Shown: positions 31,472 through 42,008, counted from the first letter of the stretch. The stretch: 64,000 nucleotides of DNA from Salsipaludibacter sp963812245 (GCA_963812245.1 CAWEUK010000003.1:867757-931756); one strand, 5' to 3'. Notes: a model not told the origin generated them from the sequence alone. Numbers and translations are program-made.

Positions 31472-32221
31472 ATGCACCAGGTGTGGCCAGACCACCACCG
31501 CGAGGGCGACGACCTCGTCGCCGAGCTGTCGACGCGCGAGCGGTGGACGGCGCTCAATTTCGTGGCTGCGCTCGATGGTGCCATCGCGATCGACGGCCGG
31601 TCGGGGCCCCTTGGCGGTGCCGGCGACCTGCAGCTGTTCCGGGCCCTGCGCGATCGCTGCGACGTCGTGCTGGTCGGGGCCGGCACCGCACGTGCCGAGA
31701 ACTACGGGCCACCCAGTGACCGGGATGCCGCGGCCCGCATGCGTCGCGGCCAGGCGGCGCGACCGGCGCTGGCCATGGTCACGCGCAGCGGCCACCTGTC
31801 GGAGCTCGAGCGGGTGTGGGCCGACGACGACGTGACCGTGGTGGTGCTGACGGGCACCGGCATGACGGCCCGCACCCGGTCCGAACTGGAGGAGCGGGGC
31901 GCGCAGGTCGTCGTGGCCGGTGATGGCGAATCGGTCGACGCCAGTCGGGCCGTGGCGGCACTGCACGACCGCGGGTTCGGTCGCATCCTGTGCGAAGGGG
32001 GCCCGGCACTCGCCCACGACATGCTGGCTGCCGGCGTGGTCACCGACATGTTCACCACGATCGCGGGCCTGGTGGTCGGTGGCACCCCGACGATGGTCCC
32101 GCGCGCGCTGCCGGTGCCCGTGGAACTGGAACTGGCCGCCGTGCGTGTCAGCCATGACGAACTGCTGGTCCACCACCGCGTGACAGGGGGGCGGTCGGTC
32201 GCTCCCGATGACCGGGACTGA
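31472..32221 (+). CDS. RibD C-terminal/dihydrofolate reductase-like protein
   Basis: The 249-residue protein matches the reductase domain of RibD: WTALNFVAALDGAIAIDGRSG near the N-terminus, DVVLVGAGTARAENYGPP for nucleotide binding, and ILCEGGPALAHDMLAAGVVTD near residue 175. There is no deaminase domain, so it is a stand-alone NADPH reductase of this fold and may act in flavin or pterin metabolism. No other rib genes are nearby. It reads divergently from the SCP2 gene. Confidence 0.88.
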   Translation: MHQVWPDHHREGDDLVAELSTRERWTALNFVAALDGAIAIDGRSGPLGGAGDLQLFRALRDRCDVVLVGAGTARAENYGPPSDRDAAARMRRGQAARPALAMVTRSGHLSELERVWADDDVTVVVLTGTGMTARTRSELEERGAQVVVAGDGESVDASRAVAALHDRGFGRILCEGGPALAHDMLAAGVVTDMFTTIAGLVVGGTPTMVPRALPVPVELELAAVRVSHDELLVHHRVTGGRSVAPDDRD

Positions 32222-32444
32222 CCCCACTGGCCGTTGTCACCATGGCGTCATCGCACCGTCGATCGGTGGGCCGGCACCGATACAGTGCGGCGGCAGGCTG
32301 CGACGCGTCGCTGCGGCGAAACGGTGCGGCCCGCGCAGCGGATGTCCGCTGCCCTGCTCCCTGTCCGGCGTCGACCCCTGGGGCCCACCGATGGACGATG
32401 CACGCGCTGCCACGCCGCCCGGCGTGGACCCTGGCGTTGCCGAC

Positions 32445-32530
32445 GCCGCCACCCCGGCGAGCGACGGCACCGGGGCCACCGGCGACGACGCCGACGGCGA
32501 CCGCCGCCACCCCGGCGAGCGATGGCACCG
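32445..32530 (+). repeat. Direct repeat pair with frame-changing spacing
   Basis: GCCGCCACCCCGGCGAGCGA is present at 32445-32464 and again at 32503-32522, each followed by a near-identical GGCACCG. The 58-bp offset is not a multiple of three, so the same peptide AATPASDGT is read in two different frames, one starting at ATG 32391 and one leading into the small gene upstream of nadK. Confidence 0.75.
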
Positions 32531-32553
32531 ACGCCACCCCGTCGTCTCACGAC

Positions 32554-32685
32554 ATGGGCATCGACCCCTCACTGATGGCTCGCGCGCGTGACCTGGCCAC
32601 GGTCCCCCTGGTCGATCGCGCTGCCGCCTTCGACGAACTCAATCGTGACGTGGCGACTGCCCTGCGTGCCATCGAGGACGTGTGA
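32554..32685 (+). CDS. Small conserved actinobacterial-type protein upstream of nadK
   Basis: The C-terminal peptide LATVPLVDRAAAFDELNRDV and the following ALRAIEDV resemble the small helical protein found before tlyA-nadK in many Actinobacteria (the position of Rv1693 in M. tuberculosis). ATG 32554 gives 43 residues, but no clear ribosome site is seen. A longer version may start at ATG 32391 if the frame change between the two direct repeats at 32445-32530 is an indel. The stop overlaps nadK by GTGA. Function is unknown. Confidence 0.5.
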   Translation: MGIDPSLMARARDLATVPLVDRAAAFDELNRDVATALRAIEDV

Positions 32686-33572
32686 CTGCCCCGGTCCGAT
32701 CATCCTCGCAGACGCCGCCGCCGTCTCGCGTCGGGCTCGTGGTGCACGGTGCACGCGCGAGCGCCGTTGCCATGGCGCAACACGTGGTCGGCAGGCTGCG
32801 GGCCGAGGGACTGGACGTCGTCATCGCCGACGAGGGCCATGACCCCGAACAGTTCGGCCTGCCGGTCCGGGACGCCGGCTTCGTCGAGGGACTCGACCTG
32901 GTCCTGTCGCTGGGCGGTGACGGCACCTTCCTGCGCGCTGCCCACCATTGTCGCGATGCCGGCGTGCCGCTGTTGGGTGTCAACCTCGGAACCCTTGGGT
33001 TCCTGGCAGAGGTCGATCCGGAACACGTCGACCCAGCGCTGGACGCAGTGGTTGCCGGTGACTGGACGATCGCCGAGCGGGCGACGCTGGAGGTGGTCGC
33101 AACCGATGCCGACGGCAGTCGGGTCGGCTCGGCCTGGTCGCTCAACGAGATCGCCATCGAGAAGTCGGCGCGCCAGCACATGCTGCACACGGCGATCTCG
33201 GTCGGCGACCACCGCTACACCCGGTTCGGATCCGACGCCGTCATCGTGGCGACCTCGACGGGGTCGACGGCCTACGCCCTGTCGGCAGGCGGCCCGATCG
33301 TCTCGCCGCTCGTGGACGTCACGCTGGTCGTGCCGGTGGCGCCCCACACCCTGTACGACCGCACGCTGGTCGCGGACCCGTCGGAGACGATCGTGGTCAC
33401 GGTCATCGACAACCAGGAGCCCGCCGTGGTCTCCTGCGACGGCCGCACCCCCATGATCGTGCCGGCCGGCGGCACGGTGTCGTGCCGTGGCTCGGCCATC
33501 CCCGTGTTGGTCGCCCAGGTCGACCCGCTGCCCTTCCCCACGCTGCTCCGCCGCAAGTTCAACCTCGCATAG
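32682..33572 (+). CDS. nadK: NAD kinase
   Basis: NadK phosphorylates NAD to NADP. The 296-residue protein has the GGDGT motif at 78-82, LNEIAIEK near 150, and SDAVIVATSTGSTAYALSAGG, all family hallmarks. GTG 32682 overlaps the preceding small gene by 4 bp. In many Actinobacteria tlyA sits between that small gene and nadK; here it is missing. recN follows after 9 bp, the conserved order. Confidence 0.95.
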   Translation: MTAPVRSSSQTPPPSRVGLVVHGARASAVAMAQHVVGRLRAEGLDVVIADEGHDPEQFGLPVRDAGFVEGLDLVLSLGGDGTFLRAAHHCRDAGVPLLGVNLGTLGFLAEVDPEHVDPALDAVVAGDWTIAERATLEVVATDADGSRVGSAWSLNEIAIEKSARQHMLHTAISVGDHRYTRFGSDAVIVATSTGSTAYALSAGGPIVSPLVDVTLVVPVAPHTLYDRTLVADPSETIVVTVIDNQEPAVVSCDGRTPMIVPAGGTVSCRGSAIPVLVAQVDPLPFPTLLRRKFNLA

Positions 33573-33581
33573 GGTTCGACG

Positions 33582-35394
33582 ATGCTCGACGAACTCCACA
33601 TCTCCAACCTCGGTGTGATCCGGGATGCCAGCCTGGTGCTGGCGCCCGGACTCAACGTCGTGACGGGCGAGACCGGCGCCGGCAAGACCATGCTCGTGAC
33701 CGCGCTGCAGTTGCTGTGCGGCGGTCGTGGCGACGCGGCGTTGGTGCGGACCGGTGCCGACGCGGCCGTGGTCGAGGCCCGCTGGACACCGGCACCGCCG
33801 GCATTGGCGGCATGGTTGGCCGATGACGCCGACGACCCCGATGGGTCTGCCGACTCGACGCCCGCGGAGCGGACGGAGGTCGGCGACGGCTCGGCCGGTG
33901 ACGGCTCGGCCGGCGATGGCACGGACGGGGCCAGCGCCGGGGGAGCCGAGGTCGACGACGCAGCCGTGGCACCGGACGTGGGTGAGGTGGCCATCGTCGA
34001 GGAAGCCGTCGTGGAGCGACGCATCCTGGCGTCGGGCCGATCGCGCGTCCGCATCGACGGGCGCATGGCCACCGTCGGCGCGCTTGACGAGGTCGTGGCC
34101 CCCGCCGTCGAGATCCATGCCCAGGACAGCCACCGGCGCCTGCTCGAGCCGGCCACCCAGCGACGCCTGCTCGACGGGTGGGGTGGCCCCGAGCACCTCG
34201 ACGCGGTGGCCGCCCACGCGCGGGCCTTCGCCGACCATGCCGCGCTGGTCGCCCGGCGGGACGAGTTGGCCGCGAGCGTCACCACGCGTGCCCGGGAGAT
34301 GGACCACCTCGAGCGTGAGGTGGCGGAGATCGATGCGGCCCGACTGTCGGACCAGGACGCCGACCTCGAGCGTCGCATCGACGAGTTGGTGCATGCCGAT
34401 GACCTGCGTCGGGGACTGCAGACCGCGGGCGACGCACTGGGCGTGGACGGGGCCGGCGAACCACTGGGCATCGCGGTGGAGGCACTGCGACGCCTGCCGA
34501 CCGAGACTGCCACCAGCGAGGCGTTGCGAGCACGCCTGGACGAGGTGGTTGCGTTGGCCACCGACCTGGCCATGGAACTGCACGCCGACGCCTATGGCAT
34601 CGATGCCGATCCCGAGGCCCTCGACCGTGCGCAGGCACGCCTGGCCGTGGTGCGTGGCCTGACCCGCAAGTACGGACCCGAGATCGACGACGTCCTGGCC
34701 CACCGCGACGAGGCCGCCGAACGGCTGGCCGCGCTGGCCGCGGCCGACACCGATGCCGCAGCCATGGACGAGGCCGTCGCCGCCGCGGCCGCAGCCATGG
34801 ACACCACGGCTGCCGCAGTCACTCGCGGTCGCGAGCGCGCGGCCAAGGACCTCGCCGCCGCCGTGATGCCGCACCTGGCCGACCTCGCACTGGCGCCAGG
34901 CGCGGTTCGAGGTGCAGGTGGAGCCCGGCCCCATGACGATGCACGGGGCCGACGTCACCACGTTCCTGTTGGCGCCCAACCCGGGCCACCCACCGGTCGG
35001 GCTCGCCGCGGCTGCATCGGGCGGGGAGCGCTCGCGGGTGGCCCTGGCGCTGGAGGTCACGCTGGCGGACCTGACCGACGCCCAGGTGCTGGTCTTCGAC
35101 GAGGTCGATGCCGGCGTCGGTGGGGCGACCGCCATGAAGGTGGGGGAGAAGTTGGCCATGCTGGCCGCCGACGGCCGCCAGGTGCTGTGCGTGACCCACC
35201 TGGCCCAACTGGCCGCGTGGGCAGATCGCCACATGGTCGTGGACAAGGTGGTCGAGGATGGCACGACGACCTCGGTGGTGACCGCCGTCGGTCCCGACGA
35301 TCGTGTCGCCGAGTTGGCCCGGATGCTGGGCGGCGAGACCACCCGGGTGGCCCGGGCGCACGCGGCCGAGTTGCTGGCTGATGCCACGGTGTGA
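33582..35394 (+). CDS. recN: DNA repair protein RecN (one apparent frameshift)
   Basis: RecN is an SMC-like ATPase acting in double-strand break repair. The first frame gives Walker A GETGAGKTM near residue 32, the coiled-coil halves and most of the protein. Near 34893-34902 the frame changes by one extra base. Dropping one C from GCGCCAGG restores LALAQARFEVQVEP and continues through the signature SGGERSRVALAL and the Walker B VFDEVDAG to TGA at 35394. The full product would be about 603 residues. Residues about 85-135 are an acidic Gly/Ser/Asp-rich insertion unusual for RecN. The shift is probably a sequencing error. Confidence 0.9.
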
Positions 35395-35552
35395 CACCGC
35401 GTGTGGGCAGCGGGTGCGGTGCCGATCGGGACGCCGGCACGGCGCCGACGCGTGCAGCCGTCACCATCCGATCGAGGCTGGCGTGCTAGTGTCGGCATGG
35501 CCCCGCAATGGTCGGTGGCCAGCAGTCCAGGCCGAACCACGAGGGGATTGAC

Positions 35553-37500
35553 GTGATCGAACGGGATGAGGGCGACGCGGCCGAGCAGGCGCGAGCCACC
35601 CAGTCCACGACCACCTCGCCTCCCACCACCAACGGCCACGGACCTGCCACGCCGGCACCCGTCCAGCCCACGGCACCGACACCCGGATCCGACGCCGCCA
35701 CCTCGCCAGCGCCGGCGGCCGGCGCCCCGCAGTCGCCTCGTCCGACCGAGCCGGCACCCGCCGACAAGGCCCACGGCCCCGTCGCCGACGAGCCCCGCAA
35801 CCACCACACCAAGTACGTCTTCGTGACCGGTGGCGTGTCGTCGGCGCTGGGCAAGGGCATCACCGCGGCGTCATTGGGACGGCTGCTCAAGGCGCGCGGC
35901 CTGCGCGTCATGCTCCAGAAACTCGATCCCTACATCAACGTCGACCCCGGCACGATGAACCCGTACGAACACGGCGAGGTCTTCGTCACCGACGACGGGG
36001 GCGAGACCGACCTGGACCTGGGCCACTACGAACGCTTCCTCGACGAGTCGCTGCATCGTGGCTGCTCGGTGTCGTCCGGCCAGATCTGGCAGGCGGTCAT
36101 CGACAAGGAACGTCGCGGCGACTACCTCGGCAAGACGGTGCAGGTGATTCCCCACATCACCAACGAGATCAAGGACCGCATCCACGCGGTCGGTCGGGAA
36201 GCCCCCGGCGAGCCCGTCGACGTCGTCATCACCGAGGTGGGCGGCACCGTCGGCGACATCGAGGGGTTGCCGTTCCTGGAGGCCATCCGGCAGTTGCGCC
36301 ACGACGTCGGTCGCGACAACATCCTGTACCTGCACGTGGCACTGGTGCCCTACATCGCCGCGGCCGGGGAACTCAAGACCAAGCCTGCCCAGCACTCCAT
36401 CCGCGAACTGCGCTCGATCGGGATCCATCCCGACGTGCTGGTGCTGCGGGCGGACCGGCCGATCACGACCGACCTGCGTGACAAGGTCGCGCGCCAGTCC
36501 GACGTCGACCGCGACGCCGTGATCGGCGCGGTGGACGCCGAGAGCCTCTACGAGGTGCCGATGCTGATGCGCGAGGAAGGCCTGGACGAGGTCGTCGCCC
36601 GTCACCTGCGCCTGCCCGACACCGCGCCCGACCTGCGTGGCTGGCGTGACCTGTTGGCACGCCAGGATCGTGCCCGTGACAGCGTCACCATCGCGATCGT
36701 GGGCAAGTACGTGGAACTGCCCGACGCCTACCTGTCGGTGGCCGAGGCGCTGCGCCACGCCGGCATCAAGGTCGGCGTCAACGTCGACATCGACTGGATC
36801 CGCTCCGAGGAACTGACCGCCGAGAACGTCAAGCACCGCCTGCGCAACGCCGACGGGATCATCGTCCCCGGGGGCTTCGGGGTGCGTGGCATCGCCGGCA
36901 AGATCGAGGCCACGCGCCTGGCGCGCGAACTGCAGCGCCCGTGGTTGGGCCTGTGCCTGGGCATGCACGTGGCGACCATCGAGTTCGCCCGCAACGTGGT
37001 CGGACTGGACGACGCCAACTCGTTCGAGTTCGACGCCGCACACGCCGCATCCCGTGATCGCGCTGATGCCTGACCAGGCAGACATCACCGACATGGGTGG
37101 CACGATGCGCCTGGGCACGTATCCGGCCCGGCTGGAACCCGGCTCGATCACGTCCCAGGCCTACGACGGTGCCGAGGTCGTCCACGAGCGCCACCGCCAC
37201 CGCTACGAGTTCAACAACGCCTACCGGCAGCGATTCCACGACGCCGGCATGCGCTTCTCCGGTCGTTCGCCCGACGATCGCCTGGTCGAGTTCATCGAAC
37301 TCGCCGACCATCCGTGGTTCGTGGCCACCCAGGCGCATCCGGAACTCAAGTCTCGGCCGACGCGGCCCCACCCCCTGTTCGTCGGGCTGGTCACCGCGGC
37401 ATCCCAGCGCCACGCCGCCTTCCTGGGCCGCCTGCCCATCGAGTTGGACGAGCCCACCGCCGGCGAGGTCGAGCACGCGACCGGCGTGGCGGGCCGGTGA
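35553..37500 (+). CDS. pyrG: CTP synthase (one apparent frameshift)
   Basis: PyrG aminates UTP to CTP using glutamine. GTG 35553 with GAGGGG at 35541-35546 is the likely start. About 85 residues of Pro/Thr/Ala-rich sequence precede the usual N-terminus KYVFVTGGVSSALGKG, an unusual extension. The glutamine amidotransferase domain has LGLCLGMH with the catalytic cysteine. Near 37034-37041 one extra base breaks the frame; removing it gives DAHTPHPVIALMPDQ and the rest, including the catalytic HPEL, to TGA 37500. Because pyrG is normally essential, the break is probably an error. The stop overlaps the NUDIX gene by GTGA. Confidence 0.92.
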
Positions 37501-38081
37501 ACGCCCCGATGTGGGAGGTGGTCGCATCCACCGTCGAGTGGGAGGGCTACTCCACCGTGCGGGTGGACACGATCCGACTGCCCGACGGGTCCACGGCCCA
37601 GCGCGAGGTGGTCGAACACCAGCCGGCCGTGGCGGTCGTGCCGCTGACCGCGGCTCGCGAGGTCGTGCTGGTCCGCCAGTACCGCCACGCCTTCGGCACC
37701 TACCTGCTGGAGGTCCCCGCCGGCGGAGTCGATCCCGAGGATGTCGATCCCGAGCAGCCCGACTCGCGCGCGGCGGGTGAGCGCGAACTGGTCGAGGAGA
37801 TCGGACGCTTCCCCGGGCACATGCACCTCCTGACGACCTTTCGCAATTCGGTGGGCTGGTCGACGGAGGTCACCGACATCTGGCTGGCCACGGACCTGGT
37901 CGACCGGCAACCCGATGGCGACTGGGACCCAGTCGGCGAGGAAGCCGACATGGAGGTGGTCGTGCTGCCCCTGGACGAGGCGGTGGCCGCGGTCCACGAC
38001 GGGACCATCACCGACGGCAAGACGATGCTTGCCCTGATTGCTGACCCAGGCGCACCTGGACTCCACGGACTGAGGGTGTGA
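37497..38081 (+). CDS. NUDIX hydrolase (ADP-ribose pyrophosphatase-like)
   Basis: GTG 37497 overlaps the pyrG stop. The 194-residue protein has a Nudix box around residues 80-108: VPAGGVDPED, then AAGERELVEEIGR with the REXXEE metal-binding core. An N-terminal beta domain with VVLVRQYRHAF is typical of ADP-ribose pyrophosphatases. It holds the same position as the NUDIX gene after pyrG in M. tuberculosis (Rv1700). The spacing inside the Nudix box is longer than standard because of a DPEDVDPEQPD insertion. Confidence 0.9.
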   Translation: MNAPMWEVVASTVEWEGYSTVRVDTIRLPDGSTAQREVVEHQPAVAVVPLTAAREVVLVRQYRHAFGTYLLEVPAGGVDPEDVDPEQPDSRAAGERELVEEIGRFPGHMHLLTTFRNSVGWSTEVTDIWLATDLVDRQPDGDWDPVGEEADMEVVVLPLDEAVAAVHDGTITDGKTMLALIADPGAPGLHGLRV

Positions 38082-38289
38082 CGCGACGCCGCAGTGGGGA
38101 CGACGGCGGCCATGGGCGTCGGTGCCCCGCGCTCGACGGTGACTGGCCACGATGGTCGCCAACCATCGTGTCCGTACGGGTGGTGATCGTTGCTCGGCCA
38201 CTAGTGTGGCGGCCACGGAAACCGGCAACGAGGCCGGTGTGCGGCAGGTCGCAGCCCGGCCACCGCCAGCCGCAACGAAGGGACCGACG

Positions 38290-39402
38290 ATGCGAATTGG
38301 TGTGCCGACAGAGGTGAAGGTGGACGAACATCGGGTCGCTGCCACGCCGCACGCGGTCCACGACCTGGTGGCCGACGGGCACACCGTCGCGATCCAGGCC
38401 GGTGCCGGTGTCGGGTCCTCGCTGCAGGACCAGGACTACGTCGATGCCGGTGCGACCATCCTCGACACGGCCGAGGAGGTCTGGGGCGAGTCCGAGCTGG
38501 TCCTGAAGGTCAAGGAACCGCTGGCCAGCGAGTACGGCCACCTCCGCGACGACCTCACGCTGTTCACCTACCTCCACCTGGCTGCGGACGAACCGCTGAC
38601 CCGGGCCCTGCTGGACGCCGGCACCACCGCGATCGCCTACGAGACCGTCACCGACGATTCCCGTGGCCTGCCGTTGCTGGCACCCATGTCCGAGGTTGCC
38701 GGCCGCATGGCGCCCCAGGTCGGCGCGGCCACGCTGCAGGCCGAGCACGGCGGTCGGGGGGTCCTGCTGGGCGGCGTCTCCGGGGTGCACCCAGCCCACG
38801 TCGTCATCATCGGTGCCGGTACGGCCGGTGGCAATGCCGCCTGGCTGGCCGCCGGGATGGAGGCCCGGGTCACCGTGCTGGACATCAGCATCGATCGCCT
38901 GCGCTGGATCGACGCGATCCACAAGGGCCGCATCACCACCCTGATGTCCGACAGCCTGACCCTGGCGCAACAGGTGGCCGATGCCGACCTGGTGGTCGGG
39001 GCCGTGCTGGTGCCCGGCGCTCGGGCGCCCAAGCTCATCACCCGCGAGCACCTCGCCACCATGCGGCCGGGTGCGGTGTTCGTCGACATCGCGATCGACC
39101 AGGGTGGCTGTGCGGAGACCTCGCACGTCACCACGCACTCGGATCCCACCTACATCGTCGACGACATCGTCCACTACTGCGTCGGCAACATGCCCGGCGC
39201 CGTCCCGCACACCTCGACCTATGCCCTGACCAACGTGACCACGCCGTTCTCGCGTCGCCTGGCCGCCGGCGTCGGTGCGGCGTTGGAGGCCGACCCGCAC
39301 CTGCGCAACGGGCTGAACACGCATGCCGGGGTGCTGACGAACCAGCCGGTCGGTGAGGCACACGGCATCGATGCCGTTGCCGCGTCCGACGTGTCGGTGT
39401 GA
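38290..39402 (+). CDS. ald: Alanine dehydrogenase
   Basis: Ald catalyses NAD-dependent interconversion of alanine and pyruvate plus ammonia. ATG 38290 with GAAGGGA about 10 bp upstream gives 370 residues. The N-terminus MRIGVPTEVKVDEHRVAATP, the substrate lysine in LKVKEPLASEY, YLHLAA, and the NAD loop GAGTAGGNAA near residue 178 are all characteristic. It has its own promoter region; TAGTGT near 38203 is a possible -10. Identity is certain. Confidence 0.96.
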   Translation: MRIGVPTEVKVDEHRVAATPHAVHDLVADGHTVAIQAGAGVGSSLQDQDYVDAGATILDTAEEVWGESELVLKVKEPLASEYGHLRDDLTLFTYLHLAADEPLTRALLDAGTTAIAYETVTDDSRGLPLLAPMSEVAGRMAPQVGAATLQAEHGGRGVLLGGVSGVHPAHVVIIGAGTAGGNAAWLAAGMEARVTVLDISIDRLRWIDAIHKGRITTLMSDSLTLAQQVADADLVVGAVLVPGARAPKLITREHLATMRPGAVFVDIAIDQGGCAETSHVTTHSDPTYIVDDIVHYCVGNMPGAVPHTSTYALTNVTTPFSRRLAAGVGAALEADPHLRNGLNTHAGVLTNQPVGEAHGIDAVAASDVSV

Positions 39403-39529
39403 GGCAGGTGCCGTGTCGATCGCGGCGCGACCCGCGTTGCGGGCAGGCACCGCGTGTGTTCGACTGCAGACCTGCGCGTGACCGCCACGCGCCAGCACCC
39501 GACAACTCGACGTGGGAACGGACCTGTTG

Positions 39530-40850
39530 ATGGCTGATCGACTCGACATCCCGGTGGTGATCGGTGACAAGCGCGACGGCGAGGAGCTGTCGGAGGCGGT
39601 CATCCGTGCCTTCATGACGGCCTACCTGGACGGTGACGTGGCCGAGGAACAGATGTCGGCCCTGCTCATGGCTGGCGTCATCAACGGGTTCAGCGCCGCC
39701 GAGGCTGCCGCCATGACCGAGGTGATGGTGGCGTCAGGCGACGTCGTGGACCTGTCCGCACTGGACGGTCCGACCGTGGACAAGCACTCCACGGGGGGAG
39801 TGGGCGACTCGACGACCCTGGTGGTCGCGCCGATCCTGGCCGCATGCGGGGTCCAGGTGGCGAAGCTGTCGGGTCGCGGCCTGGGCCACACGGGCGGCAC
39901 GCTGGACAAGCTCGAGGCCATCCCCGGCTTCCGGGTGGCACTCGACGCCGACGAGATGGCGCGACAGGTCAACCAGATCGGGCTGGCGGTCGCGGCGGCC
40001 ACGGCCAACGTGGTGCCGCTGGACAAGCGGCTGTACGCCCTGCGCGACGTGACCGCCACGGTCTCGTCGCCGGCGCTGATCGCGGCCAGCGTGATGAGCA
40101 AGAAGCTGGCCAGTGGCGCCGACCACGTCCTGCTCGACGTCAAGACCGGCAACGGTGCCTTCATGGAGGACGTGGACGAGGCGATCCACCTGGCCGAGTT
40201 GTGCGTGTCCATCGGCCAGGCGCACGGTCGCGCGACCGGGGCGCTCATCACGGACATGTCGCAGCCGCTGTCGCACGCGATCGGCAACTCACTGGAGGTC
40301 GCCCACGCCATCGAGGTCCTGGCCGGCACTCGCCCGGGACGATTCCGGGACCTGTGTGTCGAGTTGGCGGCGGCCGCGCTGCAGTTGACCGGACGCGACC
40401 AGGCGACCGCGATCGACGATGCCACGACGGCGTTGGAGTCCAGGGCCGCCTGGGGTCGCTTCGAGGCCATGGTCGCGGCCCAGGGTGGTGACCCCGCGGT
40501 CGCCGCCGATCCATGGTCGGTCATGGAGTCGGCACCCGTGGTCGGGGGCTGGCAGGCACCGGCTGGCGTGGTGGCGGCCCTGGATGCCAGGGGACTGGGC
40601 GAATTGGCAGGTGGCCTGGGTGCCGGTCGTCAACGCAAGGAGGACGACATCGATCCGCGGGTCGGTCTGGAGGTGTGGATCGAGGTGGGCGACGAGGTCG
40701 ATCCCGACGGCGGATGCCGTCACGATCCACGCCGCCACCGACGACGACCTTGCGTGGGCGCGCGGGCGCCTGGGTGCGCTGGTGACCATCGGTGCGTCGG
40801 CCGACGAGGTCGAACTGGTGCGCGCCCGCCTGTTGCCCGACGCACCATGA
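39530..40850 (+). CDS. deoA: Thymidine/pyrimidine-nucleoside phosphorylase (one apparent frameshift)
   Basis: This enzyme cleaves pyrimidine nucleosides with phosphate in salvage. The protein shows the phosphate-binding signature KHSTGGVGDSTTLV near residue 84, then SGRGLGHTGGTLDKLE, both hallmarks of the family. Near 40705-40712 one extra G changes the frame; removing it gives DGDAVTIHA and a normal C-terminal domain to TGA 40850, about 439 residues. Unrepaired, the frame would run on into the next gene and look like a fusion. ATG 39530 is preferred over GTG 39512, but neither has a strong ribosome site. The stop overlaps the next gene. Confidence 0.88.
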
Positions 40851-41947
40851 GCGACACCCCACCGCAGGACCCGTGGGCGACGCCCTCGCGTCCACCTGCC
40901 GGGGGCGCAGGCCGGACGTCTCCTCCCGACTTCCCGGCGTCGCCACCGCGCCGACCGCGGGACGTTCCGCCCACCGGCACACCGCCGTCGGGCGCACCGC
41001 CGCCGGCGTCCGGGCAGCCCCTGGCGCGGCGCACGACGTCACTGCCGCCACCGGCACCCGATCGCACTGCCCAGGGTGCGGCACTGGGGTGGGGTGGTTC
41101 CGGTGCCGGCGGGCAGGTGCGGGTTGCCCGCGAGCACGGTGTTGCCGACATCATCGACTTCGCGTTCGGGATGATGCGGTCGTCGTTCAAGCCGATCGTC
41201 GGCGTGGTGGCCCTGCTCGGGGCGCCGGGCCTGGTGCTGACCGCCATCGGGGTGGTCCTGACCAACGTCGCCAACGATGCCGCATCCGGACAGATCGAGT
41301 CGGTCAGTCCCGTCTGGTGGACCATCCTGGGGCTGGGGGTGTTCGCGCTGGCCATCGGGGCACTGGCTGCCGAACCGGCGATCATCCACGTGGCCATGGC
41401 CGGGTCGCGCCGGGAGGCCCCGAACATCGCGAGTTCGGCGTGGTTCGGGGTGCGCCGGGTCCCGGGCCTGTTCACGGTGTGGGCGTCGCTGATCTTCGTG
41501 GCACTGGTCCCGGTCCTGTTGTCGACGGCGCTCACGATCGCCGCCAATGAACTCGCGCTGACCTTCCTGCTCACCTTCCCGGCGACGCTGGCGCTGATGC
41601 TGGTGGTGCTGATGATCGGGCACCTGGTGACCGCCGCGGTCGTGGCCGAGCCGATCGGGGCATGGCGTGGACTGGGACGGATCCGTCACCTGCTCCGCGA
41701 CCAGTTCTGGCGCACCTTCGGACGCGGCATGCTGTTCGGCCTGATGATCCAGATCCTGAGCGGCATCGTCCAGGTCGGCTCGGTCGTGGGTCTCGCCTTC
41801 GGGCCCCGTGGAGCGGTCGTGACCCAGCTGCTGGCCTACGGGATGCAGTACCTGGTGCTGGTGCCACTGACGGCCATGGCAGCCCTGGGGTTGTACGCCG
41901 ACCTGCGACTGCGCGCCGAGGGCATCGACGAACTGGCCCTGCTGTGA
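40847..41947 (+). CDS. Multi-pass membrane protein with Pro-rich N-terminus
   Basis: ATG 40847 overlaps the deoA stop. About 80 cytoplasmic residues are extremely Pro/Ala/Thr/Arg-rich. They are followed by a short amphipathic part and about six hydrophobic segments (for example VGVVALLGAPGLVLTAIGVV, TILGLGVFALAIGALAAE, LIFVALVPVLLSTALTIAA, LALMLVVLMIGHLVTAAVV). The layout resembles actinobacterial membrane proteins found next to DUF4129 genes, and a DUF4129 gene follows. No catalytic motif is visible; function is unknown. It probably belongs to the envelope cluster rather than to deoA. Confidence 0.75.
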   Translation: MSDTPPQDPWATPSRPPAGGAGRTSPPDFPASPPRRPRDVPPTGTPPSGAPPPASGQPLARRTTSLPPPAPDRTAQGAALGWGGSGAGGQVRVAREHGVADIIDFAFGMMRSSFKPIVGVVALLGAPGLVLTAIGVVLTNVANDAASGQIESVSPVWWTILGLGVFALAIGALAAEPAIIHVAMAGSRREAPNIASSAWFGVRRVPGLFTVWASLIFVALVPVLLSTALTIAANELALTFLLTFPATLALMLVVLMIGHLVTAAVVAEPIGAWRGLGRIRHLLRDQFWRTFGRGMLFGLMIQILSGIVQVGSVVGLAFGPRGAVVTQLLAYGMQYLVLVPLTAMAALGLYADLRLRAEGIDELALL

Positions 41948-42008
41948 CCGCCGGCGTCTCGCAGACCACCGAGGCCGTCGTCGCGGTCGCTCGTGGTGGT
42001 CCCTGCTG

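Noticed and set aside
32700..35807. A very long open frame (about 1,035 codons) on the minus strand opposite nadK, recN and the pyrG start
   Set aside because: It is the antisense shadow of real plus-strand genes in high-GC DNA. Its translation is low-complexity Arg/Gly/His/Val with no domain.
39530..41947. A deoA-membrane protein fusion of about 811 codons
   Set aside because: The join region is out of frame with the conserved DeoA C-terminus, which reads in another frame to a stop overlapping a new ATG at 40847. The fusion is produced by one extra base.
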